DNA of 64,000 nt from Cellulomonas sp. KRMCY2 (GTDB lineage Bacteria; Actinomycetota; Actinomycetes; Actinomycetales; Cellulomonadaceae), in NCBI RefSeq assembly GCF_000526515.1, contig NZ_JAGF01000001.1, forward strand, positions 248,001 through 312,000, given 5' to 3'. Within the stretch, counting starts at the first letter, position 1. Each line of letters begins with the position of its first letter. Position numbers and translations under genes: made by a program. Below the pieces are notes generated by a model. It searched no databases, was not told where the DNA came from, and saw only the letters and a list, made by a program, of their open reading frames with translations. Positions 51,800 to 59,624 of the stretch are shown here, piece after piece.

Positions 51800-51970
51800 C
51801 GTCCCGCACGTCGAAGTCGACCAGGTCCGGGGCGATCCCGAGAGTGGCTCCCGCCTACTCCTGCACCGCCTGGGGCACGGTTGCGAGCGCCGCCGCCCGG
51901 GTGTGGCCGTCAAGCTCCGGGATGGTGACCCCGAGCCACCGGCCGCTCCCGCCCGCCGTCACCCGCGCCC
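51800..51970 (-). pseudogene. Decayed C-terminal copy of the 40796-41371 gene
   Basis: The minus frame reads WLGVTIPELDGHTRAAALAT then VPQAVQE, an in-frame stop, and AGATLGIAPDLVDFDV. This aligns residue by residue with the C-terminus of the gene at 40796-41371, whose Tyr codon is a stop here. Confidence 0.72.
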
Positions 51971-52290
51971 TCCCAGGCGGAAAGCTCATCATCCGGAAGG
52001 GCGACGTCGACATCACCGGTCACGTGTGGTCCACGCCCGAACTGCCGGCGGGCGGTCAGCCCGGAGGTGCCCAGAGCAACGGAGATCGAAGCCCACGACT
52101 CGCCGGCCGCGCGAGCTTCGGCAACGGCGTCCCGGAGGCGCTGGTCGGCAGCGTCGGCAGCGTCTTGGGCTTCGGCGACGGCGCGAAGGTAGCGCCCGTT
52201 GCGGGCTGGGGTGGCCCCCGGGTCCAGGCCGTCGAGCCAAGCTTCGACACTCCCCCCGGCGGCGAGAGCGGGAGGCTCAGGGGTATCCAT
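51910..52290 (-). CDS. HTH protein with RGPHV module
   Basis: A 126-residue protein. The HTH segment ARAAGESWASISVALGTSGL is of the type in the antitoxin-like gene at 4483-4848. It is followed by RRQFGRGPHVTGDVDVALPD and DELSAWEG, shared with the N-terminus of 39333-40424. The C-terminus then runs out of frame into the decayed copy at 51800-51970. The ATG at 52290 is leaderless (TACGCT 6 bases before). Confidence 0.62.
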   Translation of the reverse strand: MDTPEPPALAAGGSVEAWLDGLDPGATPARNGRYLRAVAEAQDAADAADQRLRDAVAEARAAGESWASISVALGTSGLTARRQFGRGPHVTGDVDVALPDDELSAWEGAGDGGRERPVARGHHPGA

Positions 52291-52321
52291 CGGGCGAGCG
52301 TACGACCCCCCGACCGCATGG

Positions 52322-52357
52322 AGAAGGCCCCCACCCTCGAACCCGGTGGGGGCCTTC
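52322..52357. terminator. Terminator downstream of a small Cys-rich gene
   Basis: GAAGGCCCCCACC pairs with GGTGGGGGCCTTC across a 9-base loop, 14 bases beyond the stop at 52372 (minus strand). Confidence 0.75.
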
Positions 52358-52371
52358 ACGTCGGTAGGGGG

Positions 52372-52524
52372 TCAGGCTGCGTCGGCCAGCTCATCCGTGT
52401 CGAAGGTCGCGAGCGGGAGCAGCGGCGGGCCGGCGGGGAATGTGTCCTCGTACTGCGCCTCGCGCGCCGCAGCGGCCTTCCGCACCCGTGTAGGGCAGCA
52501 CAGTCCGGGCTTCCCGTTGCACAT
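52372..52524 (-). CDS. 50-residue Cys-containing protein
   Basis: A short frame: MCNGKPGLCCPTRVRKAAAA, then an acidic tail ending TDELADAA. Three Cys near the start could bind a metal. AGGAAGG precedes the ATG at 52524, and a terminator follows, which together support a real gene. The bases 52525-52652 show nothing more. Confidence 0.6.
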   Translation of the reverse strand: MCNGKPGLCCPTRVRKAAAAREAQYEDTFPAGPPLLPLATFDTDELADAA

Positions 52525-52652
52525 GATCGAGCCTTCCTGTGGGGGCACCGTCGTGCTGTCGACGGTATGTGACGCCTCCCACGGTCCCTCCGCCGCGCGG
52601 CGGGTCTGCTGGTGTGGGCCTTCATCGTCATCGGCGAGCGGCGATCAAACCG

Positions 52653-54328
52653 CTAGCCTCGATCTTTCGCGGTGCGGCTGAGGTCGGTGGGGCGGCCGTC
52701 GGTGGCGTCGCTGGGGTCTGATTGTTGCGGTTGGGTGTGACAGGTTCCCGGGTCTCGCCTCGGGTGGGCGCCGGTTCCATGGCCGGGGGTCGGGCGGGGT
52801 CGTGGGGACGAGTTCGCGGGGTTCAGCCCGGGGCGAGTTCGGCCAGGCGGCTCAGGCCGGTCAGGGTCGGGTGGGCCCAGGGGGATCGGGCCGACAGGTG
52901 CAGCCGGACGCGTCGTCCGGTGCGGGCCAGTGTCGCGGGGATGGTGAAGATCCGGTAGCGCAGCTTCTTGGGTTCCCAGCGGCGGGCCGCGGTGTCGGCG
53001 AACGCGAGCATCTGCATCCAGGCGGTGATGTCGGCGGCCAACGCGACGACGGCGCACCAGATCCGGTTGGCGGCGAAGGAGGCCAGGGGCAGGTTGGCCA
53101 GGCCGGTGTCCTTGGCGATGCGGATCCGGTCTTCGCAGCGGGCCCGGCGCCGGTGGCGCAGCTCCAGGTCGGGCAGCTGGCCGCGGACGGTGTTGGTCGC
53201 GAACGCGGTGATCCGCATCCCCTCAACGTCGTCGAACCGCAGCTGGGCTCCGGGGTGGGGCCGTTCCTTGCGGGCGATCACGCGCATCCCGGGCGGCCAG
53301 CCGGTCAGGTCCAGCAGGTGCGTAAGCTCGGCGACCCATGCCCCGTCCCGGACGGCGTCGTGGGCGTCACACGCCTCGGTCCACACGTGCTCGGGGATGA
53401 GTCGTAGCAGGTCAGGGGTGTTCTCGGGCAGGGTGAACCCGACCGAGTAGGACAACCGGCGACCGGTGAGCCAGTCGATGACCTTGTGGGTGGACCCCGC
53501 CCCGTCGATGCGCACCAGCACCGACTTCCCGCGCCGGGCTCCGGGCAGTTGACGCAACGCGGCGCTGATCACGGTGATGTGGTCGGCGGCGGTGTTCGAC
53601 CCGGCGTTCCCGGGCCGCAGCATGATGGCCAACGGTTCACCGGTCCCGGCGGGCCCGTGGTCGACGAACGCGCACAACGGGTGGAACCCGAAGCCCTTCT
53701 TGAACGTCGGGCGGGCGTTCTCCTTCTCCGAGTGCGCGATCACCAGGGTCGCGTCGACATCCACGACCAGCGGGGCGTCGGCGCTGACGTCATGGTCCGG
53801 GGCGCCGGCCCCGGCCCGCTCCCAGACCCGCGCTCGGGCCGTGGCCCTGGCCCGGTCGATCGCGGCCAGCGCCCGGTCGGCGTCGCCGGCAAGGGTCGCG
53901 ATCGTGCGCGAGAGCGTCGGGTCGGAGGCCACCGCCCCGAAGACCGCCGGCTCGGCGCGGACCACCGCCAGGTCTGAGCAGGTGTCCCCACCCAGGGCCA
54001 AGGTGATCGCCAGGTCCAGCAGGACCTTGGCCGGGTCATGCCTGGCCGTCGGCCGCCGCCACCTGGCCAGCTCGCCCGACAGGGCCACGTCCAGACCCGC
54101 AGCCCGGACCGTGGAGCACAACAGCACCCCACCGGCCTGGCCCACCGCTGTCCGCCCGCTCGTGTCGACCGTCAGCCGCGGATAGAACCCGGTAGTCTGC
54201 TTCACCTGAAAGGTGCTCCTCGAACTGGACTGACACGGCCCTCGACAAGCCACATCATCCCAGGTCAGGAGCACTTTTCACGTCACGCCACGACCCCAAC
54301 GCCCCCTGCCATGAAAGCGCGAGGCTAG
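52653..54328. mobile_element. IS1380-family insertion sequence
   Basis: Terminal inverted repeats CTAGCCTCG-N2-CTTTC-N2-GG at 52653-52672 and the reverse complement at 54309-54328. The 1676-bp length suits IS1380. One intact transposase gene. Target duplication not resolved. Confidence 0.82.
52823..54205 (-). CDS. IS1380-family transposase
   Basis: A 460-residue transposase starting VKQTTGFYPRL, as is usual for the family, with DDE motifs in PLVVDVDATLVIAHSEKENA (D), LVRIDGAGSTHKVIDWL (D) and the C-terminal Glu region (RARCEDRIRIAKDTGLANLP). The GTG at 54205 was chosen because the family begins there; GAGGAGC lies upstream. Confidence 0.9.
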   Translation of the reverse strand: MKQTTGFYPRLTVDTSGRTAVGQAGGVLLCSTVRAAGLDVALSGELARWRRPTARHDPAKVLLDLAITLALGGDTCSDLAVVRAEPAVFGAVASDPTLSRTIATLAGDADRALAAIDRARATARARVWERAGAGAPDHDVSADAPLVVDVDATLVIAHSEKENARPTFKKGFGFHPLCAFVDHGPAGTGEPLAIMLRPGNAGSNTAADHITVISAALRQLPGARRGKSVLVRIDGAGSTHKVIDWLTGRRLSYSVGFTLPENTPDLLRLIPEHVWTEACDAHDAVRDGAWVAELTHLLDLTGWPPGMRVIARKERPHPGAQLRFDDVEGMRITAFATNTVRGQLPDLELRHRRRARCEDRIRIAKDTGLANLPLASFAANRIWCAVVALAADITAWMQMLAFADTAARRWEPKKLRYRIFTIPATLARTGRRVRLHLSARSPWAHPTLTGLSRLAELAPG

Positions 54329-54378
54329 GCGCCGACGAACTGCGCACGGCGGGCTGATGTTCTCGATAGGTTCCGAGC

Positions 54379-54948
54379 ATGGACCCAGGCACCGCCGTCG
54401 CGCTCGTGCTCGGTGGCCTCGGCTTCGTGTGGAGCGGGTTCACCTACTTCCGCAACGAGCGCCGCGAGCACGAACGCGAGGAGGTCCGTGCTCATGGCGA
54501 ACGCGCGGCTGACCGCGAGAAGCGATGGGTGCAGGAGAAGCGCCTGATCTACGTAGAGATGCAGCGAGTGCTTCACGACCGCCTGTACGCCGTCGCCAAC
54601 CTCACGATGCACGACCCGACCGAGGACGGCCACGAAGCTCGCCAGAAGGACTCGGAGGCGGCCTGGAGCCGCTACCAGGAGGTCCTGGCCGAGATCGACA
54701 TGCTCGCGCCCGAGTCGGTGCGGCAGGCGATCTGGGACGCCACGAACGAGACCAACCACCTCCTGGCGCTCGCGAACGGCTTCGCACACCATGCGCTGCG
54801 GGACGACGAAGACCCGAGCTTCGACGGCGCCGAGTGGGAGTGCCACCTGGCGCTCGAAGCGATGCGCGCCGACCTAGGCGTCGAGCCGTTGCCCAGGACG
54901 CCGCGCAAGACGACCTGGGCTAGCGGGAGCACGGTTCAGGAGCGCTGA
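54379..54948 (+). CDS. Membrane-anchored helical protein
   Basis: A 189-residue protein with an N-terminal transmembrane helix (VALVLGGLGFVWSGFTYF), a charged coiled coil (RREHEREEVRAHGERAADRE) and a helical C-terminal domain. The ATG at 54379 is leaderless (TAGGTT 6 bases before). Similar single-pass helical proteins occur in defence islands; role unknown. Confidence 0.65.
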   Translation: MDPGTAVALVLGGLGFVWSGFTYFRNERREHEREEVRAHGERAADREKRWVQEKRLIYVEMQRVLHDRLYAVANLTMHDPTEDGHEARQKDSEAAWSRYQEVLAEIDMLAPESVRQAIWDATNETNHLLALANGFAHHALRDDEDPSFDGAEWECHLALEAMRADLGVEPLPRTPRKTTWASGSTVQER

Positions 54949-55057
54949 ATCGGCAACCCTGCAACACGCGCGACGTCTCGCAACCCGGCGCAGCGCGGCG
55001 GCCGGGGCCTTCGGTCGGCGAGGGGGCTCAGAATCGCCGCGCGTAGCGGCTGCCCCT

Positions 55058-55084
55058 GATTGCCAGATGTCACTAGGAACCGGA
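55058..55084. repeat. Second copy of the attR inner arm
   Basis: 27 bases, 24 of them identical to 57190-57216, the element-side arm of attR, including TTGCCAGATGT and GGAACCGGA. After CCGGA the sequences diverge, so no full core is present. The flanking bases 54949-55057 show no gene. Confidence 0.7.
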
Positions 55085-55106
55085 GGTTGACCAGTGCACG
55101 TGCGCC

Positions 55107-56591
55107 CTAAGCCCCGGACCCAGGAGAGACCAGCCACTCGCGCGCGGCCCGGGCCGTTGCCCTGAGTTGAGGATGCTCCTGCACGATGGCGCGCTGTCGC
55201 TCTGCGGGTAGCCCGAGCTCCTGCATGACGTTGAGGATGACGACGGCTGTGGTCACCTCCACGACGGCGAACAGCTCTTCGAAGGAGTGACCAGGCGTCG
55301 TGCCCTCATGCGCGAGGTCATTGCGCGCTCGTGTCGTGCGTCGCGCCCACCTGTCCACATCCGGCATGAGCAAACCGATGGCCTCCTGGTCGGGACGGGC
55401 GGCAAGCGCGAGGAGCCGGTCCCGAAGCGTCGGTTCATTGCGGATTGATCCCTTAAGCCTGTCCCGGTGCTCTTCAGGGACCTGCGCAAGCATCGCGCCA
55501 CGCATGGTATCGAAGACGTCCGGGGGAAACGGCCCTTCATCGATGCCGAGCCCGCGATGTAGTACCTCGGCGGCACCGACGGCGGTCAGAAGATTGCTCT
55601 CGATGTAGCGCGCGGGTGCGTATCGGAGACCCATGATCATGTTAGTTGCCGCCCGCAACCGCCCACGCGCTTCGCCCCAGCGGGGGACGATCGTCTCGAA
55701 CGGTATTGATTCGCACGTGAAGAAGACACGGTGGTGCTCGACGGCCTTGGCATCGTGCTTGCCGAGCGCTGGGGGCGCGTAGAGCACGTCAACGCTCCGG
55801 TGCAGGGCAGGACGGTCGGCGGGCGACGCTGCGCCGATCTCCGCCAGCTCGAGTCGAAGCCAGATCACGCCGGCGGCCTGGTGTGTGGCCAGCGCGATCA
55901 GGTCCTGTACGGACCCTGCGGCCTCCAGTGCGACCGTCAACGAGAACGGCTGTGAGGGGACAACCCTCACGAACACGGTGTCGCGCATGCGCCCTACCGT
56001 GCCGCCCTTGAGTTGATCGAGAAACGGCAGCGTGCGTCGGTGCGTGAGGCGGAACTCGGTGCCGTCGACCGTGACTGACTCGGAGCCCACCGGCTTCACG
56101 GAGATGCGTCCGCTTCCGTCCGGCTTGCCTCCGGTGGTTCCCCACGAGCCCTCGAAGACCGATGAGGCCGCCCAGAGCTCAAGGTCTTCCACGGACACCT
56201 CGGCTGCGGAGAACGCTGCCTCGCCCTGCCCCCTGACGTGCGCCCCGATCAACGCCGTCGTCGCCTTCACGATCTGTCTGTCCGGGCTCTTTACTCGCGC
56301 ACCGATGGTTCGCCTGGTGCGAGTTGGTACGCAGCCGAGGAGGGTGATCTCGCGCTGCTCCGCCGCACCGTGGATCACCTCCCACGTCAGGGTCCCTTCG
56401 TGGACCGCGACGACGCCAGGCGAAAGGCTCGACATGATGCGGTCCTCGAACGCGCCGATCAGCGAAAGCGCCAAGCCGGTCTCCGGCTCGTAGCGGAGCA
56501 CGCCTGCGATCCGCTCGTCAGGATCGTCCGGCAGCCACCAGATGCCGGCCCACTCGGCGGCCTCGTCGAGGTTCAGCGGATCATTCGCCAT
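55107..56591 (-). CDS. ApeA-like abortive-infection protein (HEPN RNase)
   Basis: A 494-residue protein. The N-terminal about 270 residues match the ApeA N-terminal domain pattern (AGIWWLPDDPDERIAGVLRY, LALSLIGAF). The C-terminal domain is an ApeA-type HEPN with the RNase motif RNDLAH (about residues 424-429, R-N-x3-H) on helix TTRARNDLAHEG. ApeA proteins are phage-defence RNases that shut down translation. The ATG at 56591 follows AAGGG; a longer open frame to 56642 lacks support. Next to the DUF2199 gene in a two-gene cassette at the element's right end. Confidence 0.8.
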   Translation of the reverse strand: MANDPLNLDEAAEWAGIWWLPDDPDERIAGVLRYEPETGLALSLIGAFEDRIMSSLSPGVVAVHEGTLTWEVIHGAAEQREITLLGCVPTRTRRTIGARVKSPDRQIVKATTALIGAHVRGQGEAAFSAAEVSVEDLELWAASSVFEGSWGTTGGKPDGSGRISVKPVGSESVTVDGTEFRLTHRRTLPFLDQLKGGTVGRMRDTVFVRVVPSQPFSLTVALEAAGSVQDLIALATHQAAGVIWLRLELAEIGAASPADRPALHRSVDVLYAPPALGKHDAKAVEHHRVFFTCESIPFETIVPRWGEARGRLRAATNMIMGLRYAPARYIESNLLTAVGAAEVLHRGLGIDEGPFPPDVFDTMRGAMLAQVPEEHRDRLKGSIRNEPTLRDRLLALAARPDQEAIGLLMPDVDRWARRTTRARNDLAHEGTTPGHSFEELFAVVEVTTAVVILNVMQELGLPAERQRAIVQEHPQLRATARAAREWLVSPGSGA

Positions 56592-56659
56592 GGTTTTCGC
56601 CCTTGCACCGTAGGACAGCTGCATTTCGCCAGCGGACTCCACCGCACCTCCATCGGCGC

Positions 56660-57172
56660 TTACCCGACCGGACGCACCGGATCCCCGTCAACCGCGGCCC
56701 AGGTCGAGGTCAGCAGCGACTGCAAGCGTGGGTCTGTGCTTGAGTCGCAGTAGGGAGTGTGCTCGGGATCGCGCACGACCAGGCGGACCGGTGCCCCGAC
56801 CTCTATGTCCGGCGGCAGTGCATTGGCGAGCCTCCCATCGATGACCAGCTCGGCGTACTCCGGCTCCCACCACACCTCGGAAGCGCGCTTCAGGTCGTCG
56901 GGCGTGACACCTATCCATACGCCGAACGTCAGCTTGTGCGAGCGTCCCAACTGCACTGGGAGGAGCGCTCGAACGAAAGAACCTAAGCCCGGCACCTGCA
57001 TGAAGACGGAAGTACGGGCGTCCCCGTCGTTCATCCACCAGTCTTCGGCGTCATGCCACGGTCCGGGTTCGAGGGCCGGATCGGGCAGCGTGAAGCGCTC
57101 GTGCCGGTCCGCGACATGGAGCGCGGCGCCGCAGCACGGGCACCGCCGCCGCCCCCGCGACCAGAGCCTCAT
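56660..57172 (-). CDS. DUF2199-family protein
   Basis: A 170-residue protein with an N-terminal zinc-binding CPCCG and the DUF2199 pattern (VPGLGSFVRALLPVQL, FGVWIGVTPDDLKRAS, LANALPPDIEVG). Its start lies only 10 bases from the stop of ychF on the same strand, so it is almost surely read from the ychF promoter or from within ychF. Function of the family is unknown; here it precedes an ApeA-like gene. Confidence 0.8.
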   Translation of the reverse strand: MRLWSRGRRRCPCCGAALHVADRHERFTLPDPALEPGPWHDAEDWWMNDGDARTSVFMQVPGLGSFVRALLPVQLGRSHKLTFGVWIGVTPDDLKRASEVWWEPEYAELVIDGRLANALPPDIEVGAPVRLVVRDPEHTPYCDSSTDPRLQSLLTSTWAAVDGDPVRPVG

Positions 57173-57181
57173 CGGCCGAAA

Positions 57182-58294
57182 CTACTTCTGGTTGCCAGAT
57201 GTTACTTGGAACCGGAACTCCACGACGTCGCCGTCGGCCATGACGTAGTCCTTGCCCTCGATGCGCGCCTTGCCTGCCGCACGGGCTGCGGCGATCGAGC
57301 CGGTCTCGACGAGGTCCTCGAAGCTGATCACCTCGGCCTTGATGAAGCCGCGCTCGAAGTCGGTGTGGATCACGCCCGCGGCCTGGGGTGCGGTCCAGCC
57401 CTGGCGGATGGTCCACGCGCGGGCCTCCTTCGGGCCGGCCGTGAGGTAGGTCTGCAGACCCAGGGTGTGGAAGCCGACGTGCGCGAGCTGCGCGAGCCCG
57501 GGCTCGGTCTGGCCCGACTCGGCGAGCATCTCCGCAGCGTCCTCCGGCTCGAGCTCGGTGAGCTCCGCCTCGAGCTTGGCGTCGAGGAAGATCGCATCGG
57601 CAGGAGCCACCAGGTCGCGCATCTGCGTCTTCATCGCCTCGTCGGCCAGGCCCGCGTCGTCGGTGTTGAAGACGTAGATGAACGGCTTGGTCGTCAGGAG
57701 CTGGAGCTCTCGCAGGGCGGCCGGCTCGACACCCGCCTTGGCCAGACGGTCCTGCGCCGCGAAGAGGGTCGAGCCCTCGGCAAGGACGATCTGCGCCTGC
57801 TGCGCGGCTACCAGGACGGCCGCGTCGGTCTTCTTGCCGCGGACCTCCTTCTCGATCCGCGGCAGGGCCTTCTCGACCGTCTGCAGGTCAGCCAGGACGA
57901 GCTCGGTGTTGACCGTCTCGATGTCGTCCGCCGGGTCGACGCGGCCCTCGACGTGCACGACGTCGTCGTCCACGAAAGACCGGATGACCTGGCAGATCGC
58001 GTCTGCCTCACGGATGTTAGCGAGGAACTTGTTGCCGAGCCCCTCCCCCTCGCTCGCACCGCGCACGATGCCGGCGATGTCGACGAAGGAGACCACGGCG
58101 GGCACGAGCCGCTCCGAGCTGAAGAGGTTCCCGAGGATCTGGAGGCGGGGGTCCGGAAGGGGCACGACGCCGATGTTGGGCTCGATCGTCGCGAACGGAT
58201 AGTTCGCGGCGAGCACCTGGTTGCAGGTCAGTGCGTTGAAGAGGGTGGACTTGCCGACGTTGGGCAGGCCGACGATGCCGATGGTGAGTGCCAC
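57182..58294 (-). CDS. ychF: YchF GTPase/ATPase with element-derived C-terminal tail
   Basis: A 370-residue Obg-related P-loop protein. G1 is GLPNVGKSTLF near the N-terminus, and G3 lies near DIAGIVRGASEGEGLGNKF. A helical insert follows, and the C-terminal TGS domain includes AWTIRQGWTAPQAAGVIHTD and ERGFIKAEVISFEDL. The native end (EFRFNV) is replaced by EFRFQVTSGNQK supplied by the integrated element, so the protein keeps its length apart from six extra residues. It starts with GTG. It is a translation-associated ATPase, and its 3' end is the attachment site of the element. Confidence 0.95.
   Translation of the reverse strand: MALTIGIVGLPNVGKSTLFNALTCNQVLAANYPFATIEPNIGVVPLPDPRLQILGNLFSSERLVPAVVSFVDIAGIVRGASEGEGLGNKFLANIREADAICQVIRSFVDDDVVHVEGRVDPADDIETVNTELVLADLQTVEKALPRIEKEVRGKKTDAAVLVAAQQAQIVLAEGSTLFAAQDRLAKAGVEPAALRELQLLTTKPFIYVFNTDDAGLADEAMKTQMRDLVAPADAIFLDAKLEAELTELEPEDAAEMLAESGQTEPGLAQLAHVGFHTLGLQTYLTAGPKEARAWTIRQGWTAPQAAGVIHTDFERGFIKAEVISFEDLVETGSIAAARAAGKARIEGKDYVMADGDVVEFRFQVTSGNQK
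57190..57223. other. attR
   Basis: The element arm (57190-57212) and core CGGAACTCCAC (57213-57223), followed by the chromosomal ychF coding sequence. The ychF stop (57182-57184) and last eight codons lie in element DNA. Confidence 0.85.
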
Positions 58295-58328
58295 GGGCGA
58301 CGAGTCTACGGTCCACGTGCACGGGGCC

Positions 58329-58480
58329 CGTCCGGGTGGTCGTGCGGGTGGTCGTGCGGGTGGTCGTGCGGGTGGTCGTGCGGGTGGTCGTGCGGGTGGT
58401 CGTGCGGGTTGTCGTGCGGGTGGTCGTGCGGGTGGTCGTGCGGGCTGTCGTGCGGGCTGTCGGCGGGTGGTCGTTCGGGT
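58329..58480. repeat. 12-bp tandem repeats upstream of ychF
   Basis: About twelve copies of GTGCGGGTGGTC with a few T or C changes, in the gap between ychF and an IS. It lies in the ychF promoter/5' region and could vary in copy number. Confidence 0.85.
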
Positions 58481-58526
58481 TGTCGTGCGACGCAGGCCTT
58501 GTCCGGTTCGTCCCGGTACGGTGGGA

Positions 58527-59576
58527 TTCGAACATACGTATTGGGTATCTGCTTGAGTCCAGTAGATTCTGGGGTATGGACGAGCGGATTCCGGTGGCAG
58601 GGGTGGACTACCCGCGCACCCATCAGCAGTTGGTGGCGTGGTTCTCCACGGAGGCGGACTGCCTGGCGTACCTGGCCCGGTTGCGCTGGCCGGGCGGGTT
58701 CGTGTGTCCGGGGTGCGGGTCGGACCGGGCGTGGCGCACCGCCCGGCGGGGGATGTGGATGTGCTCGGGGTGCGGGCGTCAGACGTCGGTCACGGCGGGC
58801 ACGATCTTCCACCGGTCCCACACACCGTTGACGACGTGGTTCGCGGCGATCTGGTTCGTCTGCGCGTCGAAGAACGGGGTCTCGGCCAGCACGTTGCAGC
58901 AGGTCCTGGGGTTCGGGTCCTATGAGACCGCCTGGGCGTGGATGCACAAGCTGCGCCGGGCGATGGTCCGCCCCGAGCGTGAGCTGCTGGCCGGGGTCGT
59001 CGAGCTGGACGAGACGATGGTCGGTGGGCGCGCGAAGAAGGCGTCGAGCGTGGTGATCACCAAGGTCCCGGTGATGGTCGCGGTCGAGACCCCCGGGGGC
59101 CGCAAGATCGGCCGGATCCGTCTGGCCAGGGCCGATGCACGCAACTCCAACCAGCTCGTGGACTTCGCCCACCGGGTGATAGCCCCCGGCGCGCACATCC
59201 GCACCGACGGCGCCCGCAACCTGCGCCAGCTCGGCGAGCAGGGCTTCACCCACGAGTACCGGGTCCTGATCTCCTCGGTCGAGCCGGCCCACGAGTACCT
59301 GCCCGGGGTCCACCTGGTTGCCTCGCTGCTCAAACGCTGGGTCGCCGGGACCCTGCACCACGGGATCTCCAAGCGCCAGCTGGACTACTACCTCGACGAG
59401 TTCACCTTCCGGTTCAACCGTCGCTCCTCACGCTCACGCGGCCTGCTGTTCTACCGCCTGCTCCAACAAGCCGTCGCCACCGACCCCCACCCCCTGACTA
59501 GCCTCATCGGCGGCACCGAAAACAGCGTCTGACCTGCACACTTGACTCAAGCAGATACCCAATACATATGTTCGAA
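58527..59576. mobile_element. IS1595-family insertion sequence
   Basis: Terminal inverted repeats of at least 33 bases (ends read TTCGAACATA, then GTATTGGGTATCTGCTTGA) at 58527-58559 and 59544-59576, with one mismatch. One complete transposase gene inside. No clear 8-bp target duplication. Confidence 0.85.
58576..59532 (+). CDS. IS1595-family transposase
   Basis: A 318-residue protein: N-terminal zinc ribbon (CPGCG...CSGCG, about residues 44-66), then the DDE/DDN domain with ELDETMVGG as the first acid block and RTDGARNLRQLG as the second. Complete. Confidence 0.9.
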   Translation: MDERIPVAGVDYPRTHQQLVAWFSTEADCLAYLARLRWPGGFVCPGCGSDRAWRTARRGMWMCSGCGRQTSVTAGTIFHRSHTPLTTWFAAIWFVCASKNGVSASTLQQVLGFGSYETAWAWMHKLRRAMVRPERELLAGVVELDETMVGGRAKKASSVVITKVPVMVAVETPGGRKIGRIRLARADARNSNQLVDFAHRVIAPGAHIRTDGARNLRQLGEQGFTHEYRVLISSVEPAHEYLPGVHLVASLLKRWVAGTLHHGISKRQLDYYLDEFTFRFNRRSSRSRGLLFYRLLQQAVATDPHPLTSLIGGTENSV

Positions 59577-59624
59577 CGATCGTCTGCCGATCACGAGTAC
59601 AGCAGGGGTTGAGGGGGTGGCCAG

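Larger units (their letters stand above)
1371..57223. mobile_element. Integrated element in ychF (serine-integrase type, about 55.8 kb)
   Basis: The element is bounded by an 11-bp shared core, CGGAACTCCAC, at 1371-1381 and 57213-57223. Outside the left core lie the last native codons of ychF; outside the right core lies the rest of ychF. A large serine recombinase sits just inside the left end. Content includes partial conjugation functions, iterons, defence-like genes, an Rhs toxin and later IS insertions. No P-loop conjugation ATPase was recognised, so it may be an IME, a decayed ICE or a composite. The boundaries are seen directly; the element class is inferred. Confidence 0.85.

Noticed and set aside
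58329-58480. Possible CRISPR array
   Set aside because: Units are 12 bp and directly adjacent, with no spacers and no cas genes in the window.
58306-59361. 351-codon minus frame across the IS1595 transposase and the 12-bp repeats
   Set aside because: Its end is only the translated minisatellite and the rest is antisense to a known transposase.
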